Positions 45,111 to 56,985 of a stretch of DNA of 64,000 nt are shown in pieces (within the stretch, counting starts at the first letter, position 1; each line of letters opens with the position of its first letter). This DNA comes from Balaenoptera acutorostrata (lineage: Eukaryota > Chordata > Mammalia > Artiodactyla > Balaenopteridae). The notes below the pieces were generated by a model. It was given only the letters and a program-made list of their open reading frames with translations. It had not been told where the DNA came from and searched no databases. The translations under genes were made by a program, and so were the position numbers. Location: positions 61,686,405 through 61,750,404 of the forward strand of contig NC_080067.1 of assembly GCF_949987535.1 (NCBI RefSeq), written 5' to 3'.

Positions 45111-46099
45111 CTCGGTGTACTTATGAATATAGAAATACTTGAATTTGACAGTGTCTTACAAAATATGTTGCCTGTGGTTTCATGTTTTTACATAATTGTT
45201 AAGCTATCTATAGAGAATAAGCTGAAAACTGATGATCGTTTGGGTTTCATTTGTTCTGAGAGTTGGTAAAGCTCATGAAATATAGCTAATTCTTAGAAAA
45301 GTCTCTACTTTAATATTGAGGTATAAAAATGTTTAAAATGTATTAAAATTCTGAGATAAATTAGCCATGGATTAATGACACGATAATATTTTCAAATTCT
45401 CCATAATTTTATGGAGGACTTCACATTTCAGTGATATTTCTTTAAATACAAAGAATTCCATGGAAAGACTTGAGATATGATTCCTACCTTAAGCTTTTGC
45501 CTCCTCCTTTCTGCTCTGGTTTTGAGAGACAATTGGAGTTCGCTCACTTTCTGTTATCAGTGACCTTGTAAACATATGAAGGTAAAAATGATGGCAGAAT
45601 TGACTTGGAGTATTTGAATCTTAGGAGGTGGGGTTTGGCAAAAACGTAGCATTTTGAAGAGCAAAACTAGATGACTTTAGGAATCCCTAGTAATCCCTTG
45701 CATTGTCTGCTGGCTTAAAGAGAGAGTCTGAGGCCAATCTTGCTTAGGAAATATTTGTTAACATTTTTGGAAATGACAGAGCTCCTTTTGGTTAGACTGG
45801 CGTTTTCTCCATTTGTGGTTTTCTGTTTATTTCTGAGTAATTCCAGATAGCAATGGTAAGTAAAAAATCAGGCAACAAACCCTCTGAGTATACTAGTTTT
45901 ATGCAAATATAGATGGTATTATGACATAAGAATGTAGATCACTCCTGAAAAGTAAAATGAAGGTTAAACATTTCCACAAGATCTTTAATCTCAAATGCAA
46001 CTCAGTCCCCCTTCCTCTCCCAAATCCCATTTGCAATGTTTGTCGTTGACTTGGGAAACCACTAGGAAGAACTGTGGAGGTGTCATGTACCAAATAACT
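45111..46099. other. No gene or named repeat seen
   Basis: AT-rich unassigned sequence. Confidence 0.5.
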
Positions 46100-46322
46100 G
46101 CTGCAGATGGCCAGACACTTATGTTTATTTTCTCAGTGACTCTTTCCCATCACCAGTGAGTGAGGTAGGAGAGATATCACTGCTCCCATTTCACAGAAAA
46201 GTTCACAGAGATGTTAATAACATATTCAATATATGTGAATAGCAAGTGTCACCAGGATTTGACTCTAAGATTGCTTGATTCCAAAGTCCAGCCTCTTTTC
46301 ACTTTTTACCACAGCACTCTAC
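46100..46322 (-). mobile_element. MIR SINE, diverged
   Basis: TGAGTGAGGTAGGAGAGATA TCACTGCTCCCATTTCACAG AAAAG and ACCAGGATTTGACTCTAAGA follow antisense MIR. Confidence 0.78.
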
Positions 46323-47369
46323 ATTTCATGAACATTTTTAGTGACTATTCTATACTTGCCTCCTTCTTTTAGAAGAATGAGTGTGAGACTGTAAGGTTTT
46401 GGTTAAGAGGGTAACATTGAGTAGGCAAGGTAAGATTGAGCCATTTATAGGCTCAACTAGAGATTTCATAAATAGCCACAATTGACAGATTTCAACTGTG
46501 GACAGATGGCAGTTTTGGCTAGGATCAGCTCGATTCCTCGAAGGTGATTCTGTGCTACCAGTGTTGGTCTCTTCTACACTCCTTTGGGCTCGCTCAGCAT
46601 GGAGTGGGTTGGGGAGGATTCATCTGGCTGGCCTGAATCTTAATATTTCACAATGTCAGAACTGAAATGAAAGGAAAAGTAATATACTTTGTATGTTATT
46701 TCCTCTTCTTAAAAACATTGCCACAAAGGGACTCGGAATGTAGGTTGAAGAGAAATATATTTGAAATTCCTGTCTTCTCTCAGGGATTATTGATACTTGT
46801 GGCCAGCACGGACTCAACTTATTTTGTGATCAGATATATAGTTGGTAAACGAATTATACTTTAGGCTTGAATTAAACTCATTTTTCCTTCCAACCTGTCC
46901 CAAACCTAATTGATCAGGCACCTTTCCACTTTATATTCTTGTTTATTTATATGTTTCACATTCACTTATACTTAACTCATCAAAGTGCTATTTGGCAATT
47001 GGCATTTGATGTCTCCTAGAAGATTTTTGAGGTGCTTTTGATAAGATTTAGCCCTTATAATCAGGAAAAAGTATTATGTCTGGAGAAAAACAAAGTTCCC
47101 AAAGGGCTCTGGGTCAGTTCAAAGCTCCATTCAAAATGGGTTATGGAAGGCTGAGTTTAGAAGTGGTCTTTTGTACGATTCACTGCTCTCTGAAACAGCC
47201 AGCAGAGGTTGCTGGATAAGGGGTTACTGGACTCCTCAAATAGCTTGGTTTAATGTCTGTTGTCCAGCCACAAATGAACAGATTGATAGACAAACTATTT
47301 TATTTACCAAAATGTGTAACAACATGTTTTAAACATAATGCGCTCTGCATACATAGTGGAACATTAAGG
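46323..47369. other. No gene or named repeat seen
   Basis: Unassigned sequence before the L1. Confidence 0.5.
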
Positions 47370-47531
47370 ATTTGACTACATATAAATTAAAAGCAAATGA
47401 CTAACTGGTAAATAATATTGGCAACCAAGGGCTATTATATTTAACAAATGAAAAAGTATATTTGAAAATAGTAATGTAAATATCCCACTTGAAAAATGAA
47501 TACAAAATACAAGACTGAAGGAAACACATGT

Positions 47532-47578
<47 letters not shown>

Positions 47579-48240
47579 TGGGAAATTAACATATGCAAAA
47601 ATATTTGGTTTTATTAATAGTCAAATGCATGCAAATTAAAACGAGGTATAATTTTTAAACTAGCAAATTTGCAAAACAATGTTAAAACATTAAATGCTAC
47701 CAAGAGTTTTATAAAAAATAATCGCTGGTTGATTTGCAAACTGGTATAATTTTCCTAGAAATGCATTTAACAATATGAATAACATTCTTAAAAGAGTTCA
47801 TGTCCTTTCATGCAATAATTTTACTTCTAGGAATCTATCCAAAGTTGTGGGCAAAGATTTATATGCAAAATTGTTATTTTTAATATTGAAAATAAAAAAG
47901 CTAACATTTCTAATAATAGAATTAAATTATGGTTAAATAAGTTAGGGTACATTGCATAGGCTATTATTCATTCACTAATGTCACACTATAGCATTTAATG
48001 TCATGAGGAAATGCTATTGTATAAATGAGAAAAAACAGAAAATTAAACTCTATGATTCCAACTTTGCAAAAATAAAACCAGACACACAAATGCATGAAAA
48101 GATATATTTAAGAGAAACCAGTTGTTATCAATGGGTGATGAGAGTGTATATGATCTTATTTTTATTCTTTATAATTTTTCACCTTTTAAAATATTGAGCA
48201 TGTGTTAATTTTATAATCATAAAACACAATAAATATTCCT
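47370..48240 (+). mobile_element. L1 LINE 3' part, very old L1M-type
   Basis: Sense order: CCCACTTGAAAAATGAATAC, ATAGTCAAATGCATGCAAAT TAAAACGAGG, ATGCAATAATTTTACTTCTA GGAATCTATCC, ATTAAATTATGGTTAAATAA GTTAGGGTACATTGCATAGG. These are the decayed L1 3' region landmarks. It ends AT-rich near AATAAATATTCC. Confidence 0.85.
47534..47576. repeat. (CA)n microsatellite inside L1
   Basis: About 21 CA units; generates Cys-Val repeat frames on the minus strand that are not genes. Confidence 0.98.
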
Positions 48241-48810
48241 TATAGTGATAGAATTCTTTGAATTTCCAGTAAGTTAAAGTGGTAGAAGTAATACATTCAT
48301 CAAAAATTGAAATAGTGTTTTTTGGGCCTTGTGATGACCATTAACTAACTGACTATTTTTTTCTTTCTTGTATTTTCATGGCAGTAGCATAGCCATCTTT
48401 GAAAATGTCTATGAATGAAGCTTACTATTTTGTCTTCATATAAAAATGATAATCTAGAATAAAAAGCATTCATCCTACTTTGTCAGAAAAGTAAAAACTC
48501 CCACATTTCATGTCAGAAGAGTTTTCTGACTTCCGAATATAATTTAGTTGGGAATTTCTTTAGGTACCTTGCTCTTTAGCTTAAAGGGAAAATAGTTTTT
48601 TGAATAAGCCAGTTATCTTAACGAAAACATCTTTACAGAGGCATTTTTCCTATGAGTTTAGACTTCATTGGCTTGATTTATCTACTTCATTAGGTAGAAG
48701 GGAGTTTGGATGCACAGCATAAGAAGATATGGTGGAGGAACTGGAAACCTATTACAAACATAATCTCGTCTGGAGAGGCAGCATGACGTGTGGGTGTGGG
48801 GTGAAGTAAA
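48241..48810. other. No gene or named repeat seen
   Basis: Unassigned sequence up to the SINE target-site duplication. Confidence 0.5.
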
Positions 48811-48823
48811 ACCTAGGGTTGCA

Positions 48824-49175
48824 GACTTCCCTGGTGGTGCAGTGGTTAAGAATCCGTCTGTCAATGCAGGGGACACGGGCTAGAGCTCTGGTCCAGGAAG
48901 ATCCCACATGCCACGAAGCAACTAAGCCCGTGCGCCACAACTACTGAGCCTGTGCTCTACAGCCCCCGAGCCGCAACTACTGAGCCCGCGTGCCTAGAGC
49001 CCGTGCTCCGCAACAAGAGAAGCCACTGCAACGAGAAGCCCATGCACCGCAATGAAGAGTAGCCCCCGCTCACTGCAACTGAAGAAAGCCTGTGCGCAGC
49101 AACAGAGACCCAATGCAGCCAAAAATAAATAAATAAATTAATTTTAAAAAGTTAATCTTTAAAAAAAGAAAAGAA
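48824..49175 (+). mobile_element. CHR-type SINE (group B, two internal units)
   Basis: GACTTCCCTGGTGGTGCAGT, B box altered to GGGCTAGAGCTC, two (GC)CRCAACTACTG units, GCAACGAGAAGCCC, A-rich tail. Target-site duplication ACCTAGGGTTGCA (48,811-48,823) against ACCCAGGGTTGCA (49,176-49,188). The B-box changes suggest it is transcriptionally dead. Confidence 0.97.
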
Positions 49176-49188
49176 ACCCAGGGTTGCA

Positions 49189-50985
49189 TTTTAGTTCTGC
49201 CACCTTAAAGATGTGTGAGTTTGTTTCATCATGTTATAGCTCTTGTCTACCTCAAAGGGTTCATGTGAGGAATACATGTAATAATATGTGTGAATTGTTA
49301 TTGTTATCATACAATCTATGGATGATGGTACTAGAAATTAGGCTCTTGTCTTACCTTAATATTGTTGAGTTGTACCTGAAGTTTCTTGGTAGAAGTTATT
49401 GAATAGTCACTGAAACTTTCAACCCAGGCTTTACAAAGGTCCCTAGACGTTTTAATTTAAGCCATACCTTTGTTTGCTGGTAGCCATACTGTTTAATTGC
49501 TCTGAAAGTCCTGAAGAGCAAATATTCTTGAAAATATACTTATTTTTTATATATTACAGTACACTATAAAAGAAATGAAATAGGCCACACATCTGTGTAT
49601 TTTATAGCCACATCATGTCTGTGTGCACCTTAATTTAAAAATAAATCAACCAACTGAAATGTAATATTTGTGAAGAAAGTTGTATATGTCCTCTTATAAT
49701 TTTGAAAAGTTAGAAAGGAAAACTATTCTGGATCCAGGTGTGTAGTGGAGAAACCGTGTTACCAGACTGAGGAGCTAGTGGATGGGCTTGCAGAGAGAGA
49801 CCCTCAGAGGAAAGTGGACTCTGCTTTTGGAGAAAGCAGTTGGCAACTATGTGTCACAACAACCCCACAATAGGATTTTAAACTTCAGGCAGTAGATGTT
49901 AGACAAGCCCAGCCAAGGGAAACTAAGAGTTATCAGTTTAAATTCATGAAGTGACAAAAACATTTCCGGAAAAAAAAATTAAACCTTTTTTCCTTAATAA
50001 CAGACTAGAAAAAATGAAGGTCAGGAACACTCATGGACACTGAGGCAGGCCAGATGTAGAGGGAAAACCAGCACCTTTTGGTTGATACTTTGTTTATGCT
50101 TCCTGTAAGTTGAATTTAGCCTTTTTTAATAAGAACTTACGTTTTGTTTAATTTTTGTTCTTACTCAGGTATTATTTTTTTATGATAAGTAAGCATAAAC
50201 TCTATTATTTTCTTAATAAAGACCAATTTTTATGTATAAAGCCTCAAGTGGGCCAATATTTATTTTATTCTATCTAAAAAATGTGAATTGAGTAACCACT
50301 CAGCAAAGAGCATTGTGCTAGTCCAGAGATTCGTCATAGAATTAGCTTCTGGAACAGTTCAGTCTAACAGCTGTTAGGTGGGGATGAGCAGGACTGAAGA
50401 GGAAGGCGAGGTAGCGGAGTTGAAGTGGGGCAGGCTGGCATGGGAAGTCAGAGTCTGAGTAGGGTGGGGCATCTGTGTGAGGGTGGGGGAACTGTGGCAG
50501 CATCAGGAGGTTGGGTATGTATGGGGAGAATGACCCAATAAGTACATAAATTAATAATGGTTTTATACTATTTAAGAAGAAAGAAATGTAGAAAAGGAGA
50601 AAAATGGAATGAACCATATGATATTAGAATGGAATTGGAGGTATTGATGTGAACTCATTGTTTCACACACGCACGCACGCACACACACACACAAACGCAT
50701 CTTCTAGCTTCCTAGCTCTGGCCACCGAGAGAGCCCCAGAGCACTGACATCCCAGTCACAGCAAGCACACCAAGTGGCCAGTTCTTAGTGTCTAAGTACC
50801 ATTCTCTACTAAAAGGAACCATGATGGTTTGGAGACATGACTGATTCCAGGACTGGGCCAGGGAAAGTATAAGAGAAGCCTGGAATATCTTATTGTCCTA
50901 GGATGTAGGAAGTGCTCAAAGGATGGTGGGAACATGATGACATAGAAGCCTCTTTGAAGGGATGAACATGAACATGGGACAATCT
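49189..50985. other. No gene seen; possibly old L1 3' UTR toward the right
   Basis: Unassigned. Purine-rich text from about 49,730 and the CA-rich tract at 50,662 lie upstream of a recognisable old L1 end at 52.2 kb and may be its distal 3' UTR, but I cannot align it. Confidence 0.4.
50660..50698. repeat. (CA)n/(CGCA)n microsatellite
   Basis: CACACGCACGCACGCACACA pattern inside otherwise unassigned DNA. Confidence 0.95.
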
Positions 50986-52222
50986 GAACTTCAAAATAGA
51001 TGATGTTAGTAAAGTATTATAACCCATTGAATAAAATAGGATCCTCGAGTCCATACTAATACATCAGTGGCTAAATAAATTGAGAGAAGTGGATGCTGAC
51101 TAATGAAGGTAGAAAGAATATTTACATTAGAAAATCACCATTTGGCAACAAATTACAGTAGTAACTAAGCCAAGAAACATCTATGAATATTGAAACTAAG
51201 TGGGTGAAAGTTTGATGAGGAGAAAATACAGTCTCAAAGAAGTACCTACTACAAAGTATTTATTTATTTATTTATTATTTTTTTTAAAAGTCCTTTTTTT
51301 TTAAAAAAATTTATTTATTTATCTTTATTTATTTATGGCTGTGTTGGGTCTTCGTTTGTGTGCAAGGGCTTTCTCCAGTTGTGGCAAGCGGGGGCCACTC
51401 TTCATCGCGGTGCGCGGGCCTCTCACTATCGCGGCCTCTCTTGTTGCGGAGCACAGGCTCCAGACGCGCAGGCTCAGTAGTTGTGGCTCACGGGCTGAGT
51501 TGCTCCGCGGCATGTGGGATCTTCCCAGACCAGGGCTCGAACCCGTGTCCCCTGCATTAGCAGGCAGACTCTCAACCACTGCGCCACCAGGGAAGCCCAA
51601 GTATTTATGTACTAAGAAAAAAGGGTAACTTGAAGAAACCTGGGAGATAACATCTTAATCCAATTATCAAAGTTAACCTTACCAGAAAAGAGACAAAAGA
51701 AATTGTGACCACTTTATAGAAAGGCATGGAAGAACCAAATATCACTTCTCAGACATTGCTGCCAAAGATATATAACCTGAGTTATATATCAGGCAGACTC
51801 AAATTGAGGGACGTTCTACAAATAACTGGGATGCAATTTTTAAAAGTGTCAAGGGCTTGGATGTTGCAGAAAGCCTGGGGAACTATTCCATGTTGAAGGA
51901 GACTAGAGACACAGAGAACTAAATGTTTAAGTCTGCACTGGATCCTTTTGCTATGAAGAACATTATTGGAACAACTGGTGAAAATTGAATAGGGTCTGAT
52001 ATTAGATGATAATGATGTATCAATGTCTGTTTCCTCATTTTGATGGTTTTATTGTAGTTATGTAGAAGAATATCTATGTCTGGAGGAAATTTATGCAAAA
52101 TTGTTGAGGGGTTATATGGTCGCATGTTGGTAACTTTAAAATGGTTTAGGAAAAAACAATTTCTGTACTGTGTTTGCAACATTTTTGTAATTCTGAAATA
52201 ATTTCAAAATAAAAATTACCTT
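50986..52222 (+). mobile_element. Very old L1 (L1ME/HAL1-like) 3' UTR
   Basis: ACCCATTGAATAAAATAGGA, GAGTCCATACTAATACATCA, CATTATTGGAACAACTGGTG AAAATTGAATAGGGTCTG, GATGGTTTTATTGTAGTTAT GTA and the terminus TAATTCTGAAATAATTTCAA AATAAAAA are typical of old L1 3' UTR ends. A SINE at 51,264 splits it. Exact subfamily unknown. Confidence 0.72.
51264..51598 (-). mobile_element. CHR-type SINE (group A)
   Basis: Plus strand: long T-rich tail with TTTA units, GGCTGTGTTGGGTCTTCGTT, CTCACTATCGCGGCCTCTC, antisense B box GGGCTCGAACCC, head. Perfect duplication AAGTATTTAT at 51,254-51,263 and 51,599-51,608. Confidence 0.97.
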
Positions 52223-52329
52223 TAGAATGAAAAAAATGAATAAGAAGAGCCCTCTGCCTTCAGGGAGGCTACTGTATAGTTGAAGGGCCAGGACAACAAA
52301 GATGAAGTCAGCAGAGTGCAGAGGGAGGC

Positions 52330-52560
52330 AGTCTGGTGACATGGTTACCCCATGGGCTTTGGAGCCAAGCGGCTCGTCTTCAATAGTAGCCCTGCCATTA
52401 CCAGCCAGGAGGCCTTAGGGGGATGGCATAAAGTTTGGGGGACTCAGGTTTCTCCTCTATGAAAGGGGAATGATAACAGTATATAACCTTATAGGTAATA
52501 TGAAGTTTATAGAGCACAGGACAAGTGCATAATAAATGGTAGCAATTATATTGTTATGAT
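52330..52560 (+). mobile_element. MIR SINE
   Basis: GGGCTTTGGAGCCAAGCGGC, GCCCTGCCATTACCAGCC, CTCAGGTTTCTCCTCTATGA AAGGGGAATGATAACAG and TGCATAATAAATGGTAGC are sense MIR, full length. Confidence 0.87.
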
Positions 52561-52594
52561 TAGTTATTGGTGATTAAGCTCATGGTTATTTTTA

Positions 52595-52805
52595 GTTAGA
52601 GAGCTGCATCTAAATTCTGGCTCTGCCACTTTCTATGTGACCTTGAGCAAGTTACTCATTTTTCTAAGGCTCAGATTCTCCATTGAAAACAGAAATAATT
52701 AACATGTTAATAAAAGCCAGTAACAGAGTAGGTATGAGAATTACATAAGATAATGCAAAATGCTTAGCACATTATAATCACTTTATAAATGTGAGTTATT
52801 GCCAC
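52595..52805 (+). mobile_element. MIR SINE, tandem neighbour of the previous copy
   Basis: CTAAATTCTGGCTCTGCCAC TTTCTATGTGACCTTGAGCA AGTTACTC, then GATAATGCAAAATGCTTAGC ACATTATAATCACTTTATAA ATG. Independent insertion in the same orientation, 35 bases after the first. Confidence 0.93.
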
Positions 52806-53470
52806 ATAAATACAAGATGAAATATAATAAATTCTATCAGATAAATAAAAAGCATGTGACAGTTCTGAGGAGAAGGAAAAACCATCTGGGTGGAAGGAGG
52901 AGAAAAACACCAGGTTGTAGAATTCTCTGGAACAACTGAGAAGTTTTTACGCTAGTTAAGAGATGCTAAGGCTAGAAATAGGAAAGGGTAAAAAGGAATA
53001 TGGTGGTCAAGGGAAAAACAGGAGTCAACAGTGATCTCTCAGCATTAATAGACAATATGTAGCCAAGAAAGAAGAGCCAGTGTGGGGAAAAGACTTTGGA
53101 TTAAAGTGTTGAGGGGATGCTGGCAGGCAATGAAATTGGCTCTAGAGAGAAATTTCTTCTCTAGAGGAAAGGAGACTGGACTGAGCGAGTGTAGAGGCTG
53201 AGCTGATGAAGGACGTCTATGAATGAATGAGGTTTCCAAGTACGTGTGCTCCATAGAGAGAAGGAAGGAGGAGCCAGGGACAGAAACAAGGAAAGTGCCT
53301 TCACTTAGGGAGGGAGAGGGGAAGATGGGAGGGTTGGGGAGGTGTGAGGGTGGGGAAGAGAGAGAGACGGTGAAAGAGTCAGGAAGATGCTAGGTAAGAG
53401 ACAAGGGAGTAGCTTGCTTCAGAGAAAGAAGGCAGAGGGTTGAAAAGAATAAAGGCTGGGAAAAAGAAAT
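52806..53470 (-). mobile_element. Purine-rich stretch, possibly decayed antisense L2
   Basis: GGAGTCAACAGTGATCTCTC AGC and the long G+A-rich text recall antisense L2 (AGGAGTCAAGGATGACTCCC AGG), but alignment is poor. From 53,270 to 53,400 it is nearly simple GGGA/GAGA sequence. Confidence 0.35.
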
Positions 53471-53479
53471 TGTATTAGT

Positions 53480-53844
53480 GGACTTCCCTGGTGGCGCAGT
53501 GGTTAAGAATCCGCCTGCCAATTCAGACGACACGGGTTCGAGTCCTGGTCTGCGAAGATCCCACATGCCGCGGAGCAACTAAGCCCGTGAGCCACAACTA
53601 CTGAGCCTGCGCTCTAGAGCCCACGAGCCACAACTATGGAAGCCTGCATGCCACAACTACTGAAGCCTGCGTGCCTAGAGCCCGTGCTCTGCAACAAGAG
53701 AAGCCACCGCAATGAGAAGCCTGCGCACCGCAACGAAGAGTAGCCCCCGCTCGCCACAACTAGAGAAAGCCCGTGAGCAGCAGCGAAGACCCAACGCAGC
53801 CAAAAATAAATAAATTTATTAAAAAAACCCAAAAACCAAGGTAC
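53480..53844 (+). mobile_element. CHR-type SINE (group B, three internal units, longest copy)
   Basis: Sense copy with A box TGGCGCAGTGG (53,492-53,502) and B box GGTTCGAGTCC (53,535-53,545), both at consensus. The GCCACAACTA unit occurs three times (53,591, 53,627, 53,650), against one or two in the other copies. Duplication TGTATTAGT at 53,471-53,479 and 53,845-53,853. Confidence 0.97.
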
Positions 53845-53853
53845 TGTATTAGT

Positions 53854-54120
53854 TTTAGGTCGTTGCTGAGTTACAAGAATGTAGAGTAGAAGCCAGACTC
53901 CAAGGGGTTTAGTGCCAAGGAGGGCATATCCGGGTAAAGGGGCAGGACTTTGAGGAAACTTCTTGAGGAAATTCTAATGCCAAGGCAGACATACCAAGAA
54001 GCAGATTAGCTGCCAGTTTCGAGCCCCTCACTTGCCCAGACCTTTCCCAGGCCCTAGGATGTACTAGCAGTGCCTTCCTATGGTTATGTAATCTGTAAAA
54101 CTTACACATGTAAGATGTTT
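53854..54120. other. No gene or named repeat seen
   Basis: Short unassigned interval between the SINE and the MLT1A LTR. Confidence 0.5.
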
Positions 54121-54502
54121 GACTTAGTCTGTTCAGGCTGCTTTAACAAAGTTCCACAGACTGGGTGGCTTAAATAACAGAAATGTATTTATCACAGTTC
54201 TGAAGGCTGGGAAGTCTGATGTCAGAGTGCCAACATGGTCAGGTAGAGCCCTCTTCCTGGTTTGCAGACAGTGTCTTCTCTCCCTATGTCCTCACAAGGT
54301 GGGGGGCAGGGGGAGTTGGAGGAGAAAGGGAGAAAGAGAGATCCTCTTGTATAAAAGCATTAGTTTCATCAGGAGGTCCCCACCCTCATGACCTAATCTA
54401 GCCCTAATTACTCCCAAAGGACCAGTCTCCAAATACCATCATATTGGGGATGAGGCTTTCAACCTATGAATTTTGGAGGAAGACAAACATTCAGTCCATA
54501 GC
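54121..54502 (-). mobile_element. MLT1A-type LTR (ERVL-MaLR), solo
   Basis: On the plus strand: TTAGTCTGTTCAGGCTGCTT, CAGACTGGGTGGCTTAAATA ACAGAAATGTATTTATCAC, CACCCTCATGACCTAATC, CCAAATACCATCATATTGGG, ending TTCAGTCCATAGCA. This is the reverse complement of an MLT1A LTR, full length. A purine-rich G run (54,298-54,330) replaces part of the body. No internal sequence was recognised beside it. Confidence 0.92.
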
Positions 54503-56985
54503 AATATTTAAGTGCAGTCAGTTAAGACTACTGTATCTTTCTATTCAGGCCCTCCTTTACTCACAGTTCCCCTGTGGTTGTGAATGGCATTTGAGTATCT
54601 GCTTAGGGAACTGGAGTTAGGGTTTAAGGGGGATACACTGTGTGGTTCACATAGAGTTAATACATAGTTAAGCTACTACTAATAGTCTTGGGAGTTCTCC
54701 CTCCGCCACTGGGGCTGACTCATCCAGCAATGACACCAAGTGTGAATGTGTCTTTTGACACCTGGCATTAGGAAAAATGTGGAGGAGAAAAGGTTTGAAA
54801 TGTACAGAGCCAGAAGCTAGTGTGTGAAACGTCCTTTTAATTATGAGATATGTAAAATTGCAAGGAGAGGATCTGGTTCTTGTCAAGGCCCAGTCAAAAT
54901 GCAAATTCTTTCCTATCAGATAAGACAACCTAAAATTCATAATATACCACTGCGATGAGACATCAAAGGCAAGCTGGTTAATGGGTGTTGTCAGTTCAAA
55001 GAAGATTTAAGATTAATCATAGCACACACACACACAAAATTTAAAATGTTCTAAATTTTTTAGCTCAGAAACGAAAGAAATTTGATGAGATTTTTATAAA
55101 TTTAAGGAAAAAAATTCTACAGATTTACATATTACCAATAATGGTGTGGGAAGCTAAAACTTTTCTAAACTATAAAAATGAACGCATTTTTTAAAAATTA
55201 ACAATGCTGAAAAACAGATTGAATCCTTGCCAAATAAAGAAGCAATCAAAGAGAATGCAGGTAAAAACTGAGAGAGGAAATGTTTTAGAGGCCAGAAAGT
55301 TAATAAATAAAAATATTACGTTATTTTTTAATATATTTGTAGTATTTGTTTTTTAAAAATTATAATTTGTTGCATTTTTTCTCATTCTAAATAAATATTC
55401 ACTTTTGTACTTAACTTTTTATTTATAAGTTTGAATTCTTTATTTTAAAGAGCCCTCCTGCCCCCAAATTGTATAACCTGCAGGCCCCGCAAAACCTGGA
55501 TCCCCCCTCGTATAACAGCAGGGCTTTTTTCTGAAGGTTTACTCATGCTTGAACAGAAGTAGCTAGGATGTCAGCTTTTGGCTAAAATAGGTATTAAATA
55601 TTTCATTATTAGTAATTTTTAGCTAGGGATGACGAGCATTTTGTATGCAGAAGGGAAGGAGCTAGCTGTAAGGGAAAGATGGAAATACCACTATAACAGG
55701 GACACTTGTTGGAGCACATCTCATTTTGTGGAAAGGAATAGATTAGACAGAGTAGAGAGAGAGAACAGCTTTCAAAGGAAGGTACAGACAGCAGTGAAGA
55801 AGGAAAGAGAGGGAGTGGACTCTGAATTAGTGTGGAGGGGCGTTGGGGGAATTTAGTCCTGTGACCTGAATCTTCTAGCTCATGAAGGAGGCCAGCTTAT
55901 CACCTCAAGTACCAAAGGTGGGTGGTTTTAGGGGTTTCCAAAGCCTGAGCATGTCACTAAGAACTGTTTTGCAAAGTGAAACTGTGAAACAGCAGTGATG
56001 GACCTGCTCTCATCCAAACTCTGCCTATTAGTCCCAAGACACTGCACCCAGAGACCATCCCATGGTCTTGACAGTGTCTGTCTAAGGCGAAGACAGAGTT
56101 TGGGGATAGCCCTATACTTTTCCCTATTCTAGTGTCAGACTGATCAGAGAATAAATCTGAGGTAATAACACAAGGTTGGTAAGGAGACGGTCAGGTGGGG
56201 AACTTGAGTTGTTGCCTAGAGGAAAGACACAGGATTTATTTATATATGGCCTTATTCCACACAGGATATAAGGCAGCTTACAAGAATGCATGCAGCAAAA
56301 TAGCAAGATGTGGTCCATAAATAAAAAATCAAGGCTGGCAAAAGCATAAAATATAGAAGAGAAGACTTCAGATGTGGCTTGTCAGGGGTCTTCAGGTAAC
56401 TGAAATGTTGCCATGTGGATGCACGTTTAGGGTTATTTGGTTCAAGATTGGGAGGAAGAGATACAGTGAGGCACATATCAGCACAACATAAGGCAAAACT
56501 TTCTGACAAGTGCAGCTGCTTCACAGTGGAATGGAGGTCACGGGCTCTTCTTCCATCACAAGACGCATTTAAACAGAGCTAGGTAGCTCCTTTTTGGCCT
56601 GCTATGAGATCCAGCTTATGCAGTGGGTAGACTGGCCCCTGAGATGCACTTAAGGTCAGCATGTAATGATTGTATGAAAGGAACTGTTCTAAACAATGCA
56701 CTATAAGTAATGAACTATTCTAAAATACTCCACACAGTAATAGAAACTTGTCAACAGTCATACTGAGTATTTGTATGACCTGCAGTATTGTTGCCCACCT
56801 TTGAATGCCACTTTAAATTGTAATCCCAGAATTTCCGAAGCAGAAACGAGTAAGCTCCAAATGGGAGGAGGGGTGGAGTGAGAGGTTCCTGGGTTATATC
56901 AGCTTCATCATTCTCCTACTCTCTGAGTCATCATTGGCAGTTTGCAGAGCTAGTGGTATCCCTCCACACAACATTCAACAACAAT
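54503..56985. other. No gene or named repeat seen in 2.5 kb
   Basis: Unassigned, AT-rich at 55,020-55,450 (with a short CA run at 55,024). All open frames are under 100 codons and without recognisable domains. Confidence 0.5.

Noticed and set aside
47376..47598. Cys-Val repeat frames
   Set aside because: They are translations of the CA microsatellite.
54121..54502. An MLT1 provirus with internal genes
   Set aside because: Only one LTR with no recognisable internal sequence on either side, so it is called solo.
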